Source: Kocuria marina (GTDB lineage Bacteria; Actinomycetota; Actinomycetes; Actinomycetales; Micrococcaceae). From it: DNA of 64,000 nucleotides. Where the stretch lies: assembly GCF_000786655.1 (NCBI RefSeq), contig NZ_JROM01000048.1, forward strand, positions 1 to 64,000. Direction: 5' to 3'. Position numbers and translations under genes: made by a program. The notes beneath the pieces were generated by a model. The model was not told where the DNA came from and did not search any database. It saw only the letters and a list, made by a program, of their open reading frames with translations. This document shows positions 16,707 to 25,914 of this stretch, piece by piece (position 1 is the first letter of the stretch; each line of letters begins with the position of its first letter).

Positions 16707-17645
16707 TCAGCAGTGATACGTGTCCGTGGGGGCCTCGAAGTGCATGTCATAGCCCTCCGGCAAGCGCATCCCGAATGCCGACGCCAGCCCCAACACCTTG
16801 CGGGCCCGGGCCAGTCGGGGCAGATCGGAACCGTTGCGGATCTGACCGCCCTCGGCCTCGAACTCCCCCAGGAAGTCGGTGGCCCAGGACAGCTCGCTCA
16901 GGGACGGCGAAAGCCCCTCGTTGACGGTCGCAGTCTGTTCCGGCATGAGGCACAGCTTGCCGGTCATCCCGAACTCCGTGGTCACACCGGTGGCCTCCGC
17001 GAGCTTCGCGCCGAGCGCCCCCACGGCCGGTCCGTCGATGGGCCCGGGCAGGTTCGCGGCACGCGAGGCGATGGTGAACTGCGAGCGCGTGTACGCCAGT
17101 GCCATGGGGTTCTCGCCGAAGCCCGTGTCACGGCGGTAGTCGCCGATCCCGAACGCCAAACGGTACGTGGACCGGGCCGTGGCGATGGCCTGGAGGTTCT
17201 GCACGCCGCGCGCGGTCTCCACGAGCGCCACGATGCGGGTCCCGCGCAGTAGTTCCGCCGTACGGGTCACGTGCTCCGGGGACTCGGTCATGGCCAGCAT
17301 CACGCCGTCCAACCCGGGGACGTCCCGCAGGGCGCGGAGGTCGTCCTCCCACCACGCGGTACCGAAGCCGTTGATGCGCACCCACGCACGGTTCTGCTCG
17401 CCGTCCTCGGTGCGCGCGCCGAGCCATTCCAGGACGTTCTCCCGGGCCTGGGCCTTGTCCGCCGGGGCCACGGAGTCCTCCACGTCCAGGACGACGGCGT
17501 CCGCGGCGCTGTTCGCGGCGACGTCGAACCGTGCGGGCTGGGAACCGTTGACGAGCAGCCACGAGCGGGCGAGCTCGGGGCCCACGGTGAGGTTCTCGGT
17601 GGAGTCGATGGTCATGGTGGTGGTGTCCGGGATGGTGGTGGTCAT
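16707..17645 (-). CDS. HpcH/HpaI aldolase family (CitE-like) lyase
   Basis: This 312-residue TIM-barrel protein belongs to the citrate lyase beta / malyl-CoA lyase family. The opening barrel strand SWLLVNGS, the Mg-site segment VVLDVEDSVAP and the later VALVETARGV (with the metal-binding Glu) are clear. No alpha or gamma citrate-lyase subunits are nearby, so it is probably a stand-alone lyase or thioesterase for CoA esters such as beta-methylmalyl-CoA or citramalyl-CoA. The start is the ATG at 17645; a second ATG ten codons later is possible because the first residues are a low-complexity Thr-rich stretch. Its partner pathway is not evident from neighbours. Confidence 0.85.
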   Translation of the reverse strand: MTTTIPDTTTMTIDSTENLTVGPELARSWLLVNGSQPARFDVAANSAADAVVLDVEDSVAPADKAQARENVLEWLGARTEDGEQNRAWVRINGFGTAWWEDDLRALRDVPGLDGVMLAMTESPEHVTRTAELLRGTRIVALVETARGVQNLQAIATARSTYRLAFGIGDYRRDTGFGENPMALAYTRSQFTIASRAANLPGPIDGPAVGALGAKLAEATGVTTEFGMTGKLCLMPEQTATVNEGLSPSLSELSWATDFLGEFEAEGGQIRNGSDLPRLARARKVLGLASAFGMRLPEGYDMHFEAPTDTYHC

Positions 17646-17976
17646 GGTGTCACTTCGCGATCTGTGTCTGAGAACGGACGCGCCCCCGCGAGTCCCGGGT
17701 GCCGCCCGGGGTCCGATGTGTCACGACTGCCCGACGCGTGGGCGTCGGGCAGGTGCACCGATCCGGGTGAGCGGGAAATCGGGGTGGCGCAGGTCAGCCG
17801 AACGCACGGACCAACCTGAACGATGGGGTGGTTGGTGCGGGTCGTCTGCCAGTCGTGGTGCCCGGCGGCCTCGACATCCCTCGAATGCGCGGGCCGCGGC
17901 GCACGGTGATGCGCTCGGGCGTAAACGGTGACCCCACAGTAACCCAGCTCACACCTGATCTCAACCGGGGGTGGGT
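17646..17976. other. 331-bp gap upstream of the CitE-like gene
   Basis: No gene is seen here. A perfect 11-bp hairpin, CTGCCCGACGC at 17727-17737 with its complement at 17742-17752 and loop GTGG, lies about 80 bp upstream of the lyase start. On the minus strand it could end transcription from hrpB or form part of the lyase leader. I compared it by eye with common riboswitch cores and did not recognise one. Confidence 0.4.
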
Positions 17977-20583
17977 TCACCCGTCCCGCCGCAGCGCGCG
18001 GGAGGTCTTGGCTGTGGCCACCGCGTTCCACGGGTTCTCGGGCCAGGGGTGTTTTGGGTAGCGGCCGCGCATCTCCGCCCGGACCTGGGCGTAGGGCCCC
18101 GACCAGAAGGACGCGAGGTCGTCGGTGATCGCGAGCGTGCTCCGCCCCGGGGAGAGCAGGTGGAACTGCAGGGGCACGCGCCCGTCCACCACGCGCGGCG
18201 TCTGCGCCCACCCGAAACATTCCTGCAGTTTCACCGCTACCACCGGCGGCCGATCCGGTTCGTCCTCGGAGAAGACCGCCGGGTAGTCGATCCGGGCGGT
18301 GTTCCCGCTGGGGACCGTGAGCCGCTGCGGGACCAGCTCGTCCAAGCGCGCCGCCTCCGGCCAGGGCAGCAGCCTGCGCAGCGCATCGACCACGCGGATC
18401 GAGCGCAAGGACCCGCCACGGGCCACGTCCCGCAGTTCGGGGGCGAGCCATTCGGTCACGCGCTCGACCAGGGCGGCGTCGTCGACCGCGGGCCACGGGT
18501 CCCCCAGGTGGCGACGCAGCAGCGCGAGCCGGGCGCGCAGGCCCGTCGCGGCGTCGTCCCACGGGAGCAGGTCCGGGCCCTGCTCCTCGAACGCCGCGCG
18601 CATTGCGGGAACGGCGGTCTCCGGATCCGCCGTGACCGGGGTCGAGGACAACTCGATCGCGCCGAGTGAGCGCACCGACCGGGTGACCACCCGCCCGTTC
18701 GTGAAGTGCGCGCGTGTCTCTTCACGAGCCAGGTCCCCGGCGACGAGCAACGCGGTGTCCCGGTCCAGGGGCGCGGCCGCGCGGATCACCGCCCCGGTAC
18801 CGGCGGCGGCCCGGCCCATGGCCCTGCTGAGTTCGGCCACGGCGAGCCATTCGTGGTGGCGCAGCGGACTGCCGGCCTCGAGTCCCGCGCGGGTCCCGGA
18901 GGCGAGCAACCATTGGTCCCCCGCTGCGTCCACCCTGCGCGCGAGCCATTCCGGGCGGGCCAGGCCCACGACGGCGCCCTTCCGCGCCTCCCGGGGCACG
19001 GACGGGTCCGCGGTGTCATGGGTGCCCGAGGCGAGCCGCTTCAGCCGAGTCACTTCCCGGTGCCACCGCTCGGATTCCGTTCCCCCGCCGGAACGCAACC
19101 GACGGACCAGGGCGGGGATGTCCGCGGAGGGTACGCGAGCGCCGTCGGCGAGCGCGGCGATCGTCTGCGCGGCACTCGTGCGACCGACGAGTTCGGCGCC
19201 GTCCAACAGCGCGCGGCCCCAGCGCGGTTCCACGGGCAGCGTGGCGAGCAATCGACCGAGGTCGGTGGCGTGGCCGCGCTCGTCCACCGCGCCAAGGCGG
19301 GTGAGCTCTGCCTCCGCATCCGCACGGGCACGAGGAGGTAGGGGATCCGGTAGGGCCAACCCCTCGCCGCCGGGGGTGCCCCACATCGCGAGCGTGAGGC
19401 TCGCGGACGTGAGGTCCGCGGTGCGCACCTCGGGGACGGTGTGGGCGGGCATGGCGCCCCAGGCGGCGTCGTCGTAGCAGCGCACGACCGTGCCCGGACC
19501 CTGACGCGCGGCGCGACCGGCGCGTTGCTGGGCGGACGCCTTGGACGCCGACACCGTGACGAGGCCGGAGATCCCGCGCCCGGCGTCACGGCGAGGTTGG
19601 CGGGCGAGGCCCGAATCCACCACGAGCCGCACGCCGTTGACCGTGAGCGAGGATTCCGCGAGCGCGGTGCTCACCACGATCCGGGGGCGCTCCCCCGGCG
19701 CGCGACCCGCCACGGCGCGGTCCTGCTCCCGCGGGGAGAGCTGGCCGTGCAGTTCCAGGACCTCGGCGCCCGTGAGCGAACGCAGCTGCGAGGCCACCCG
19801 GGCGACCTCCCGGGCGCCAGGCACGAACACGAGGGTGTCCACGGTGGGGTCTTCCCCGACGGCGCGTGCGTGGGCGTCCGCGGCAGTGCGTGCGACGTGA
19901 TCGAGGAACGCGGGCGTCACGCCGCGCTCGTCGAGGCGCTGCGGCCCCGGCGCCCACAAGGTCTCCAGGGGGAACAGCGCGGACGGGCAGTCCACGACTG
20001 GCGCGGGCTCGTCCCCGCCGAGCAGCGCGGCGAACATCGGGGCGTCCACGGTCGCGGACATCGCCACGACCACGAGGTCCTCGCGCAGTTGCCGCAGGTC
20101 CGCGAGCATGCCCACGAGCAGATCGGTGTCCACGGCGCGCTCGTGCACCTCGTCCAGGATCACGGCCGCGGTGCCGGGCAGTTCCGGGTTCGTCAGCAGC
20201 CGCCGCACGAGGATCCCCGGGGTCACGAACTCGATCCGCGTCCCCTCCGACACCCGCCGTTCCCCGCGCACGCTCCAGCCAACGACGCCGCCCGCTTGCG
20301 TTCCCGTCAGCGCCGCCAGCCGGCGTGCCGCGGCCCGGGCGGCCACCCGGCGGGGCTGGACCACGACGACGCGGTGGGCGGCGGGATCCGCACCGGACAC
20401 CCCTGTGAGGTTTTCCCGGACCGCGTTGGACACCACCGGCGGCACCAGGGTGGTTTTGCCGGTTCCCGGCGGGGCCTGCACCACGGCCACGCCCCCGTGC
20501 AGCGCCTCCTGCAGAGCCGGCACGGACTCCGCGAACGGCAGACCCCGGCCGATCCGGCGGACGTCGAACAGGGCGGCACTCAT
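17977..20583 (-). CDS. hrpB: ATP-dependent helicase HrpB
   Basis: This 868-residue DExH-box helicase matches the usual HrpB length and order: two RecA-like domains, a helicase-associated region and the long HrpB C-terminal domain. Walker A is QAPPGTGKTT near residue 40, the DEVH box is LDEVHERAVDTDLL, and motif VI is the Arg-rich QQRAGRAARQGPG. It is a cytosolic nucleic-acid helicase of uncertain cellular role in bacteria. The ATG at 20583 begins about 120 bp from the divergent menB gene, with no other gene between. Confidence 0.92.
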   Translation of the reverse strand: MSAALFDVRRIGRGLPFAESVPALQEALHGGVAVVQAPPGTGKTTLVPPVVSNAVRENLTGVSGADPAAHRVVVVQPRRVAARAAARRLAALTGTQAGGVVGWSVRGERRVSEGTRIEFVTPGILVRRLLTNPELPGTAAVILDEVHERAVDTDLLVGMLADLRQLREDLVVVAMSATVDAPMFAALLGGDEPAPVVDCPSALFPLETLWAPGPQRLDERGVTPAFLDHVARTAADAHARAVGEDPTVDTLVFVPGAREVARVASQLRSLTGAEVLELHGQLSPREQDRAVAGRAPGERPRIVVSTALAESSLTVNGVRLVVDSGLARQPRRDAGRGISGLVTVSASKASAQQRAGRAARQGPGTVVRCYDDAAWGAMPAHTVPEVRTADLTSASLTLAMWGTPGGEGLALPDPLPPRARADAEAELTRLGAVDERGHATDLGRLLATLPVEPRWGRALLDGAELVGRTSAAQTIAALADGARVPSADIPALVRRLRSGGGTESERWHREVTRLKRLASGTHDTADPSVPREARKGAVVGLARPEWLARRVDAAGDQWLLASGTRAGLEAGSPLRHHEWLAVAELSRAMGRAAAGTGAVIRAAAPLDRDTALLVAGDLAREETRAHFTNGRVVTRSVRSLGAIELSSTPVTADPETAVPAMRAAFEEQGPDLLPWDDAATGLRARLALLRRHLGDPWPAVDDAALVERVTEWLAPELRDVARGGSLRSIRVVDALRRLLPWPEAARLDELVPQRLTVPSGNTARIDYPAVFSEDEPDRPPVVAVKLQECFGWAQTPRVVDGRVPLQFHLLSPGRSTLAITDDLASFWSGPYAQVRAEMRGRYPKHPWPENPWNAVATAKTSRALRRDG

Positions 20584-20706
20584 GGGCTCCAGTATGGCCG
20601 AGCCCCCGGACGCGATTGTTAGGGTGTGCAGCCACCGACGGAAAGGTGGACATGGACTTCCCGGCGGTCAACGCACCGCCCCGGCCACCTGCCTAGAGTG
20701 GTACCC

Positions 20707-21663
20707 ATGACCAACGCGCAGCTTCCCGAGCAGGTATCCGAGATCTTCGACCCGCAGCAGTGGCGTCCGGTGCAGGGCTTCGAGGACCTGCAGGACATCA
20801 CCTACCACCGCGGTGTGGAACGGGACGGGAACGGGGACGCGGTGAGGGATCTGCCGTGGGTGCGGATCGCGTTCGACCGCCCCGAGGTGCGCAACGCATT
20901 CCGTCCCGGGACCGTGGACGAGCTGTACCGCAGCCTGGATCACGCCCGGATGTCCTCGGACGTGGGCGCCGTGATCCTCACGGGCAACGGCCCCTCCGCC
21001 AAGGACGGCGGATGGGCGTTCTGCTCGGGCGGCGATCAGCGCATCCGTGGCAGGGACGGCTACCACTACGCCGAGGGTGAGACCGCGGACTCCATCGACC
21101 CGGCCCGCGCCGGGCGCCTGCACATCCTGGAGGTCCAACGGCTGATCCGCACCATGCCCAAGGTCGTCATCGCCGCGGTCTCCGGGTGGGCCGCGGGCGG
21201 CGGTCACTCGCTGCACGTGGTGTGCGACCTCACCATCGCGTCGAGCGAGCACGGCAAGTTCAAGCAGACGGACGCGACCGTGGGCTCGTTCGACGCCGGC
21301 TACGGTTCCGCGTTGCTGGCCCGCCAGGTGGGCCAGAAGTTCGCGCGCGAGATCTTCTTCCTCGCGGATGAATATTCCACCGAGGACATGCACCGGATGG
21401 GCGCGGTCAACCAGGTGGTCCCGCATGCGGACCTCGAGACGACGAGCGTCGAGTGGGCCCGCAAGATCACCGCTCAGTCCCCGCAAGCCGTCCGGATGCT
21501 CAAGTACGCGTTCAACCTCCCGGATGACGGCATGGTCGGCCAGCAGGTCTTCGCGGGCGAGGCCACCCGCATGGGTTACATGACCGACGAGGCCGTCGAG
21601 GGCCGGGACGCCTTCCTCCAGAAGCGCGATCCCGACTGGTCCGCGTTCCCCTACTACTTCTGA
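20707..21663 (+). CDS. menB: 1,4-dihydroxy-2-naphthoyl-CoA synthase
   Basis: The 318-residue crotonase-fold protein carries the MenB-specific features: the acidic N-terminal extension, WAFCSGGDQRIRGRDGY, VSGWAAGGGHSLHVVCDLTIAS, the catalytic Asp segment TVGSFDAGYGSALLAR and the C-terminal KRDPDWSAFPYYF. It performs the ring closure of O-succinylbenzoyl-CoA in menaquinone synthesis. The ATG at 20707 gives the standard N-terminus. Ten bases downstream lies menE, so the two steps that activate and cyclise the same substrate are cotranscribed. Confidence 0.95.
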   Translation: MTNAQLPEQVSEIFDPQQWRPVQGFEDLQDITYHRGVERDGNGDAVRDLPWVRIAFDRPEVRNAFRPGTVDELYRSLDHARMSSDVGAVILTGNGPSAKDGGWAFCSGGDQRIRGRDGYHYAEGETADSIDPARAGRLHILEVQRLIRTMPKVVIAAVSGWAAGGGHSLHVVCDLTIASSEHGKFKQTDATVGSFDAGYGSALLARQVGQKFAREIFFLADEYSTEDMHRMGAVNQVVPHADLETTSVEWARKITAQSPQAVRMLKYAFNLPDDGMVGQQVFAGEATRMGYMTDEAVEGRDAFLQKRDPDWSAFPYYF

Positions 21664-21673
21664 GCATCGCGGC

Positions 21674-22894
21674 ATGTCGGATTATCCGGATGATCCCACG
21701 TTGCCGGGCGACCCCCTCCCGGCACCCGAGGCGCGGGCGCTGCCGAGCGACGTCGTCACCCTGGACGGGCCCGTCCCTGGGGGTCCGCTCGAGCTCGTAC
21801 CGCGCCTGACCGCGGCCCTGTCCCGACCGGGCCCCGCGGTGATCGTGGCGACGTCCGGTTCCACCGGCCGACCCAAGAAGACCGTGCTGAGCACCGAAGC
21901 GCTCACGGCCTCCGGTCGCGCCACCGAGCGCGCCACGGCGGGCCCCGGCCAGTGGTTGCTGTGCCTACCGGCGCACTACGTTGCGGGCGTCCAGGTGCTG
22001 GCCCGCTCCGTGCTCGCGAGCACGCACCCGGTCGCCATCCCCACCGAGCATTTCACCCCCGCCGCGTTCGCGGACGCCGCGCAGCAGCTCACTCACCCGG
22101 TGCGCTACGTCTCGGTGGTGCCCACGCAGCTGCAGCGCATCCTGGACCCGCGCGACGGCGCACCCGACCCGCGCGCCGTCGCCGCCCTCGCGCGCTTCGA
22201 CGCCGTCCTCGTGGGCGGTTCCGCGCTGTCCCCCGACCTCGCCGCGCGCGCCGCGGACGCGGGCGTGCGCGTGGTGCGCACGTACGGGATGTCGGAGACG
22301 TGCGGGGGCTGCGTGTACGACGACGCCGCGCTCGACGCCGTCACCGCCGGGATCGTCCCCGATGGCGCACCGTCCAGCGCCGTACCCGACCCGAACGAGC
22401 GTCGGGAGGGCCGGATCTGGCTGGGCGGGGAGGCCGTGGCCGACGGCTACCTGGACGATCCCGCCCAGACCGCGAACCACTTCCGGATGATCGACGGCGT
22501 GCGCTGGTACCGCACGGACGACCTCGGTGTGCTGCGCGAGGACGGGACGCTCACGGTGCTGGGCCGCACGGACGACGTCATCAACACCGGCGGGGTGAAG
22601 GTCTCCGCGGGACAGGTCGCGGCCGAACTGCAGCGCGATGAGCGGGTCCGCCAGGCACTCGTCCTCGCGGTGCCGCACCCGGAGTGGGGGCAGGCGGTCG
22701 CGGCGGTGATCGCGCTGCGGGAGGGCTCGGACTACCGCGCCGTGGAGCGTGAGCTGTCCTCGGCGATCCGGGACGAACTCGGCGCACCCGCGGTGCCCAA
22801 GCTGTGGCGTCGCGTGGCGCAACTGCCCATGCTGGCCACGGGGAAACCCGACCGCCGTTCCGCCGAAGCGTTGTTCGCCAGCCCCGATGTATAG
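21674..22894 (+). CDS. menE: o-Succinylbenzoate-CoA ligase
   Basis: This 406-residue adenylate-forming enzyme has the P-loop-like IVATSGSTGRPKKT near residue 60, the A5 motif VVRTYGMSETCGGCVYD, the hinge WYRTDDLGVL and a C-terminal Lys near LPMLATGKPDRR. It is shorter than typical acyl-CoA synthetases, as actinobacterial MenE proteins are. It adenylates o-succinylbenzoate and forms the CoA thioester used by MenB, ten bases upstream. The start codon is the ATG at 21674. Confidence 0.92.
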   Translation: MSDYPDDPTLPGDPLPAPEARALPSDVVTLDGPVPGGPLELVPRLTAALSRPGPAVIVATSGSTGRPKKTVLSTEALTASGRATERATAGPGQWLLCLPAHYVAGVQVLARSVLASTHPVAIPTEHFTPAAFADAAQQLTHPVRYVSVVPTQLQRILDPRDGAPDPRAVAALARFDAVLVGGSALSPDLAARAADAGVRVVRTYGMSETCGGCVYDDAALDAVTAGIVPDGAPSSAVPDPNERREGRIWLGGEAVADGYLDDPAQTANHFRMIDGVRWYRTDDLGVLREDGTLTVLGRTDDVINTGGVKVSAGQVAAELQRDERVRQALVLAVPHPEWGQAVAAVIALREGSDYRAVERELSSAIRDELGAPAVPKLWRRVAQLPMLATGKPDRRSAEALFASPDV

Positions 22895-22989
22895 CGCGCC
22901 GGCGTTCCACGGGGCCGGGGTGTGGCTGCCGACCGCGACAGGCCGGGCGGTCCTGCGCGACGCCCCCACGGACGGGACGAGGTGACATC

Positions 22990-23502
22990 ATGCCCGCGCA
23001 CTCCCTCGACCTGGTGCTCTCCCCCGCCTCAGATGATCTGATCCGCTCGCGGTGGGCGGCACTGCACGGGGCCGGTCTACCGAGCCTCGCCACGCATCGC
23101 GGTGCGTCCAACGCCCCGCACATCACCGCACTGTCCGCGCCCTCGATGCCCGAACACGTCCTGGCCCGAGCACGGGAGATGTTCTCCGCATTGTTGCCGT
23201 GTTCCGTGGACATCCCTGGGTTGCTCGTTGTGGGGCACGGGCCGTTCGTGCTCGCGGAGTCGGTGATCGTGCCACCCGGGGTCACGGAGGCCGTCCGCGA
23301 GCTGGAACGGATCGCGGCGGAGTCCCGACCCCCGGCGCGCCCGTGGGTTCCGCACCTGACCCTGGGTAAGCGACTCACCGCCGCTCAGGTGGGTGAGGCC
23401 CTGGAAGTACTCGCAGACGTGCCCGCACCGCGCGCGGTCGAGATCACGGGCCTGCGACGGTGGGATCCCGACCAGCGCGTCACCGCCATGGTGGCGGGCT
23501 GA
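22990..23502 (+). CDS. 2H phosphoesterase (2'-5' RNA ligase family) protein
   Basis: The 170-residue protein has two HxT motifs, PHITAL (about residue 39) and PHLTLG (about residue 121), the paired His signature of 2H phosphoesterases. This family includes 2'-5' RNA ligases and cyclic phosphodiesterases that act on 2',3'-cyclic or ADP-ribose phosphates. Substrate and function here are unknown. The ATG at 22990 follows GAGGTGAC. It sits 95 bp after menE in the same direction and ahead of menA, so it may be cotranscribed with menaquinone genes although it has no obvious role in the pathway. Confidence 0.8.
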   Translation: MPAHSLDLVLSPASDDLIRSRWAALHGAGLPSLATHRGASNAPHITALSAPSMPEHVLARAREMFSALLPCSVDIPGLLVVGHGPFVLAESVIVPPGVTEAVRELERIAAESRPPARPWVPHLTLGKRLTAAQVGEALEVLADVPAPRAVEITGLRRWDPDQRVTAMVAG

Positions 23503-23537
23503 ACCGGACCGGGCGGCTTACCGCGTTCGCGCCGTCG

Positions 23538-23651
23538 TCATCCCTTGGGCTCGGCGAGACCGCGCATGTCTGACGCACTCAGGCGCCCCAGCGCCCGACC
23601 GGAATCCGCGACCGCCTCCACGGCCGGGCCGCTGAGACCGCCTGGGCTCAT
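23538..23651 (-). CDS. Possible very small protein between 2H gene and menA
   Basis: A 37-codon minus-strand frame in the 228-bp gap starts at an ATG with GGGGAC upstream and ends GRLSASDMRGLAEPKG. The residue mix is more protein-like than usual for shadow frames, and the tail resembles a short helical protein. I do not recognise a family. It could easily be chance, so it is recorded only as a candidate. Confidence 0.2.
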   Translation of the reverse strand: MSPGGLSGPAVEAVADSGRALGRLSASDMRGLAEPKG

Positions 23652-23730
23652 CGTGTCCCCGGAACGTGTGCACGTGCACAGCGCGTGAAACAATGACACG
23701 AACCCGTCCCCGTTCTCGAAAGGTTGCACC

Positions 23731-24615
23731 GTGGCCACACCAGCTCAGTGGGTCGAGGGAGCACGTCTGCGTACGCTTCCCATGGCCGCGGCCCCCGTGA
23801 TCGCCGGCACCGCCGCCGCCCAGTGGATGGCTGCCGCACGGTTGGGCCCCGCGGTCCTCGCGCTGCTGGTCGCGCTGTTCCTGCAGATCGGGGTGAACTA
23901 CGCCAACGACTACTCGGACGGCGTGCGCGGGACGGACGACGATCGCGTGGGCCCGTTGCGTCTGACCGGCTCCGGTGCGGCATCCCCCCGCGAGGTCAAG
24001 ACCGCGGCGTTCGTGTGCTTCGGGCTGGCCGCGCTCGCGGGCATCGCGCTCGTGGTGGTCTCCCAGCAGTGGTGGCTCGCCGCGGTGGGTGTCCTGGCGA
24101 TCCTCGCGGCATGGGGCTACACGGGTGGCAAGAAGCCCTACGGGTACATGGGACTCGGCGATCTCTTCGTGTTCATCTTCTTCGGTCTCGTGGCCACCCT
24201 GGGTACCACGATCACCCAGGCCGGGCGGCTCAACCTGGAGTCGTGGGTCCTGGCGATCTCCACCGGGCTGTTCGCGTGCGCGCTGCTCATGGCCAACAAT
24301 GTCCGGGACATCCCCGGGGACCGCGCCGTGGGCAAGAAGACCTTGGCCGTGCGTCTGGGCGATCCGAAGGCCCGGCTCACGTTCACCACGGAGCTGTTCG
24401 TGGGGATGGTCCTGCCGTTGCTGCTCGTGCCCCACAACCCGTGGGTGCTGCTGATTTATGCCGTGACGCCACTGGCCATCGGCGCGGCCGTGACCGTGCT
24501 CAGGACCACCGACCGGCGCGAGCTGATCCCCGTGCTCAAGCAGTGCGGTTTCATCAACCTGGGAGTGACCGTGCTCTACGCGATCGCAGTGCTGGTGCAC
24601 CAGTACCTGGGCTGA
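23731..24615 (+). CDS. menA: 1,4-dihydroxy-2-naphthoate polyprenyltransferase
   Basis: This 294-residue integral membrane prenyltransferase has the UbiA-family aspartate motif NYANDYSDGVRGTDDD near residue 55 and the second motif NNVRDIPGDRAVGKKTLA near residue 190, with about eight hydrophobic segments. It attaches the polyprenyl chain to 1,4-dihydroxy-2-naphthoate, making demethylmenaquinone. It starts with GTG 23731 after GAAAGG. It completes the men set of this window; menD, menC, menF and the methyltransferase are not here. Confidence 0.94.
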   Translation: MATPAQWVEGARLRTLPMAAAPVIAGTAAAQWMAAARLGPAVLALLVALFLQIGVNYANDYSDGVRGTDDDRVGPLRLTGSGAASPREVKTAAFVCFGLAALAGIALVVVSQQWWLAAVGVLAILAAWGYTGGKKPYGYMGLGDLFVFIFFGLVATLGTTITQAGRLNLESWVLAISTGLFACALLMANNVRDIPGDRAVGKKTLAVRLGDPKARLTFTTELFVGMVLPLLLVPHNPWVLLIYAVTPLAIGAAVTVLRTTDRRELIPVLKQCGFINLGVTVLYAIAVLVHQYLG

Positions 24616-24708
24616 CACTCCCCGCCGCTTGAATCATGGCGTCGCGCTCCGGGTGTGCGCCATCGCGACCGCTGAAGTGCCCCGGGCCAGAACCCCGCGG
24701 GCGGACGC

Positions 24709-24987
24709 TCAGACGTCCTTGCGAGCCTCGCGGTCCGTGTAGGAGTCCTCGATTTCCTGGTCCTCCAGGGCCACCCGGTTGGTGGGCTTGGGGGTGCGTG
24801 AGATCCATCGGTGGAAGTCCTGGCCCGCGGCGTAATGCAGCTTGGGGAAGAAGATGTAGCAGATCGCGAAGGCCGCCACCACGGCCGCAATCCCGGAGAA
24901 GACCAACCCCAGCCCCAGGTACATGCACAGCAGGAAGAGCACCACCAGGATGCCCAGGCGCAGCAGGGAATACTTCACGAAGTTCAC
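24709..24987 (-). CDS. DUF4229 small membrane protein
   Basis: The 92-residue protein has two hydrophobic segments in the first 50 residues (starting MNFVKYSLLRLGILVV), followed by KLHYAAGQDFHRWISR and an acidic/basic C-terminal tail. This matches the actinobacterial DUF4229 family, which has no assigned function. Its place between menA and the cytochrome c genes suggests a link to respiratory-chain assembly, but that is inference from context only. Confidence 0.8.
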   Translation of the reverse strand: MNFVKYSLLRLGILVVLFLLCMYLGLGLVFSGIAAVVAAFAICYIFFPKLHYAAGQDFHRWISRTPKPTNRVALEDQEIEDSYTDREARKDV

Positions 24988-25229
24988 CCGACCATTCTAC
25001 GGGCCCGCCCTGGGTGCTTCCCGGGCACCGTAGTTGCCTGCGAGAAGCCCCGATCTGGACAGGACGTTGCCCGTGCGGGGCATCTGCCTCGGACGCCCTC
25101 CCCGCTCAAGGCCCCGGCCCTGGTCAGGGCGCCTTCCTGCCCGGGCCCGATCCGGACGGGACGCGCTCCCCCACCCGCCGCGCTGACCCGAAGAGGAACT
25201 GCCCAGTCCACTCCCCTAGGATGATCCGC

Positions 25230-25811
25230 ATGGGCAGAGCGATCCTGATCATCGGAGCAGGCGCCCTCGCTGTGGGCGTCATCATTTACGCGCTCATCGA
25301 GTGCGCGCAGTCGGACAAGTACGCCGTGCGGGCCATTCCCAAGTGGGGTTGGCTGTTGGTGATCCTGCTGTTGCCGGTGGTCGGGGCGGTGCTGTGGCTC
25401 TTCTTCGGCCGCCCCCGCAAGGACGACGCCGCCCGCGAACCCCAGCGCGGCCGCGGCCCGGACGACGACCCCCAGTTCCTGCGCAACCTCGAGGAGCGGC
25501 GCAAGCAACAGGAACGCGCTCGCAAGCTCCAGGAATGGGAGAACGAACTCAAGCGCACCGGTCGCGCCCCGGGCGAACGCCCCGACGCCGAGGAACCGGT
25601 GTTGGATCCCTCCGACCCGCGCCTCGCTGCTCCCTCCCCCGACCACCCGGCGGATGATGTCCGCGCGAACGACCCGGACGACGTCGCCCCCCGCAGCGGC
25701 TCCCACTCGGAAGACTCAGACGCCCCCCGGGACGATCCCGACGCGGACGGCCTGGACCCCGACGATCCGCGCGGCGACGACTCGCGTCCCGGTGGTTCCA
25801 CTCCCCGCTAA
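25230..25811 (+). CDS. PLD nuclease N-terminal domain membrane protein
   Basis: About 193 residues. The first 65 hold two hydrophobic segments with the PLDc_N pattern (ALIECAQSD, then WLLVILLLPVVGAVLWLFFGRP). The remainder is a hydrophilic, strongly charged and Asp/Pro/Arg-rich tail, probably disordered, with a coiled-coil-prone LEERRKQQERARKLQEWENE segment around residues 90-109. The nuclease domain itself is absent, as in most actinobacterial members. The start may be ATG 25230 or ATG 25221; neither has a strong ribosome-binding site. Function is unknown. Confidence 0.78.
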   Translation: MGRAILIIGAGALAVGVIIYALIECAQSDKYAVRAIPKWGWLLVILLLPVVGAVLWLFFGRPRKDDAAREPQRGRGPDDDPQFLRNLEERRKQQERARKLQEWENELKRTGRAPGERPDAEEPVLDPSDPRLAAPSPDHPADDVRANDPDDVAPRSGSHSEDSDAPRDDPDADGLDPDDPRGDDSRPGGSTPR

Positions 25812-25839
25812 CGAGCCCGAGATACCCCCTGAACATGAC

Positions 25840-25871
25840 GTGAGCCCCGCCCCATGAGGGACGGGGCTCAC
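25840..25871. terminator. Terminator between convergent genes
   Basis: GTGAGCCCCG starting at 25840 pairs with CGGGGCTCAC ending at 25871 around the inner CCCC/GGG and an ATGA loop. It lies between the convergent PLDc_N-type gene and ccsB and is followed by CTGTTT on the plus strand. Confidence 0.8.
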
Positions 25872-25914
25872 CTGTTTCGCGAACTCGTGTCACGGGCTCA
25901 TGCCCGCGGAGGAC

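Noticed and set aside
16327-16750. Minus-strand open frames of 102 and 123 codons within the repeat block
   Set aside because: They repeat GNF-ARGSQ-like peptides in different frames because the 158-bp unit is not a multiple of three.
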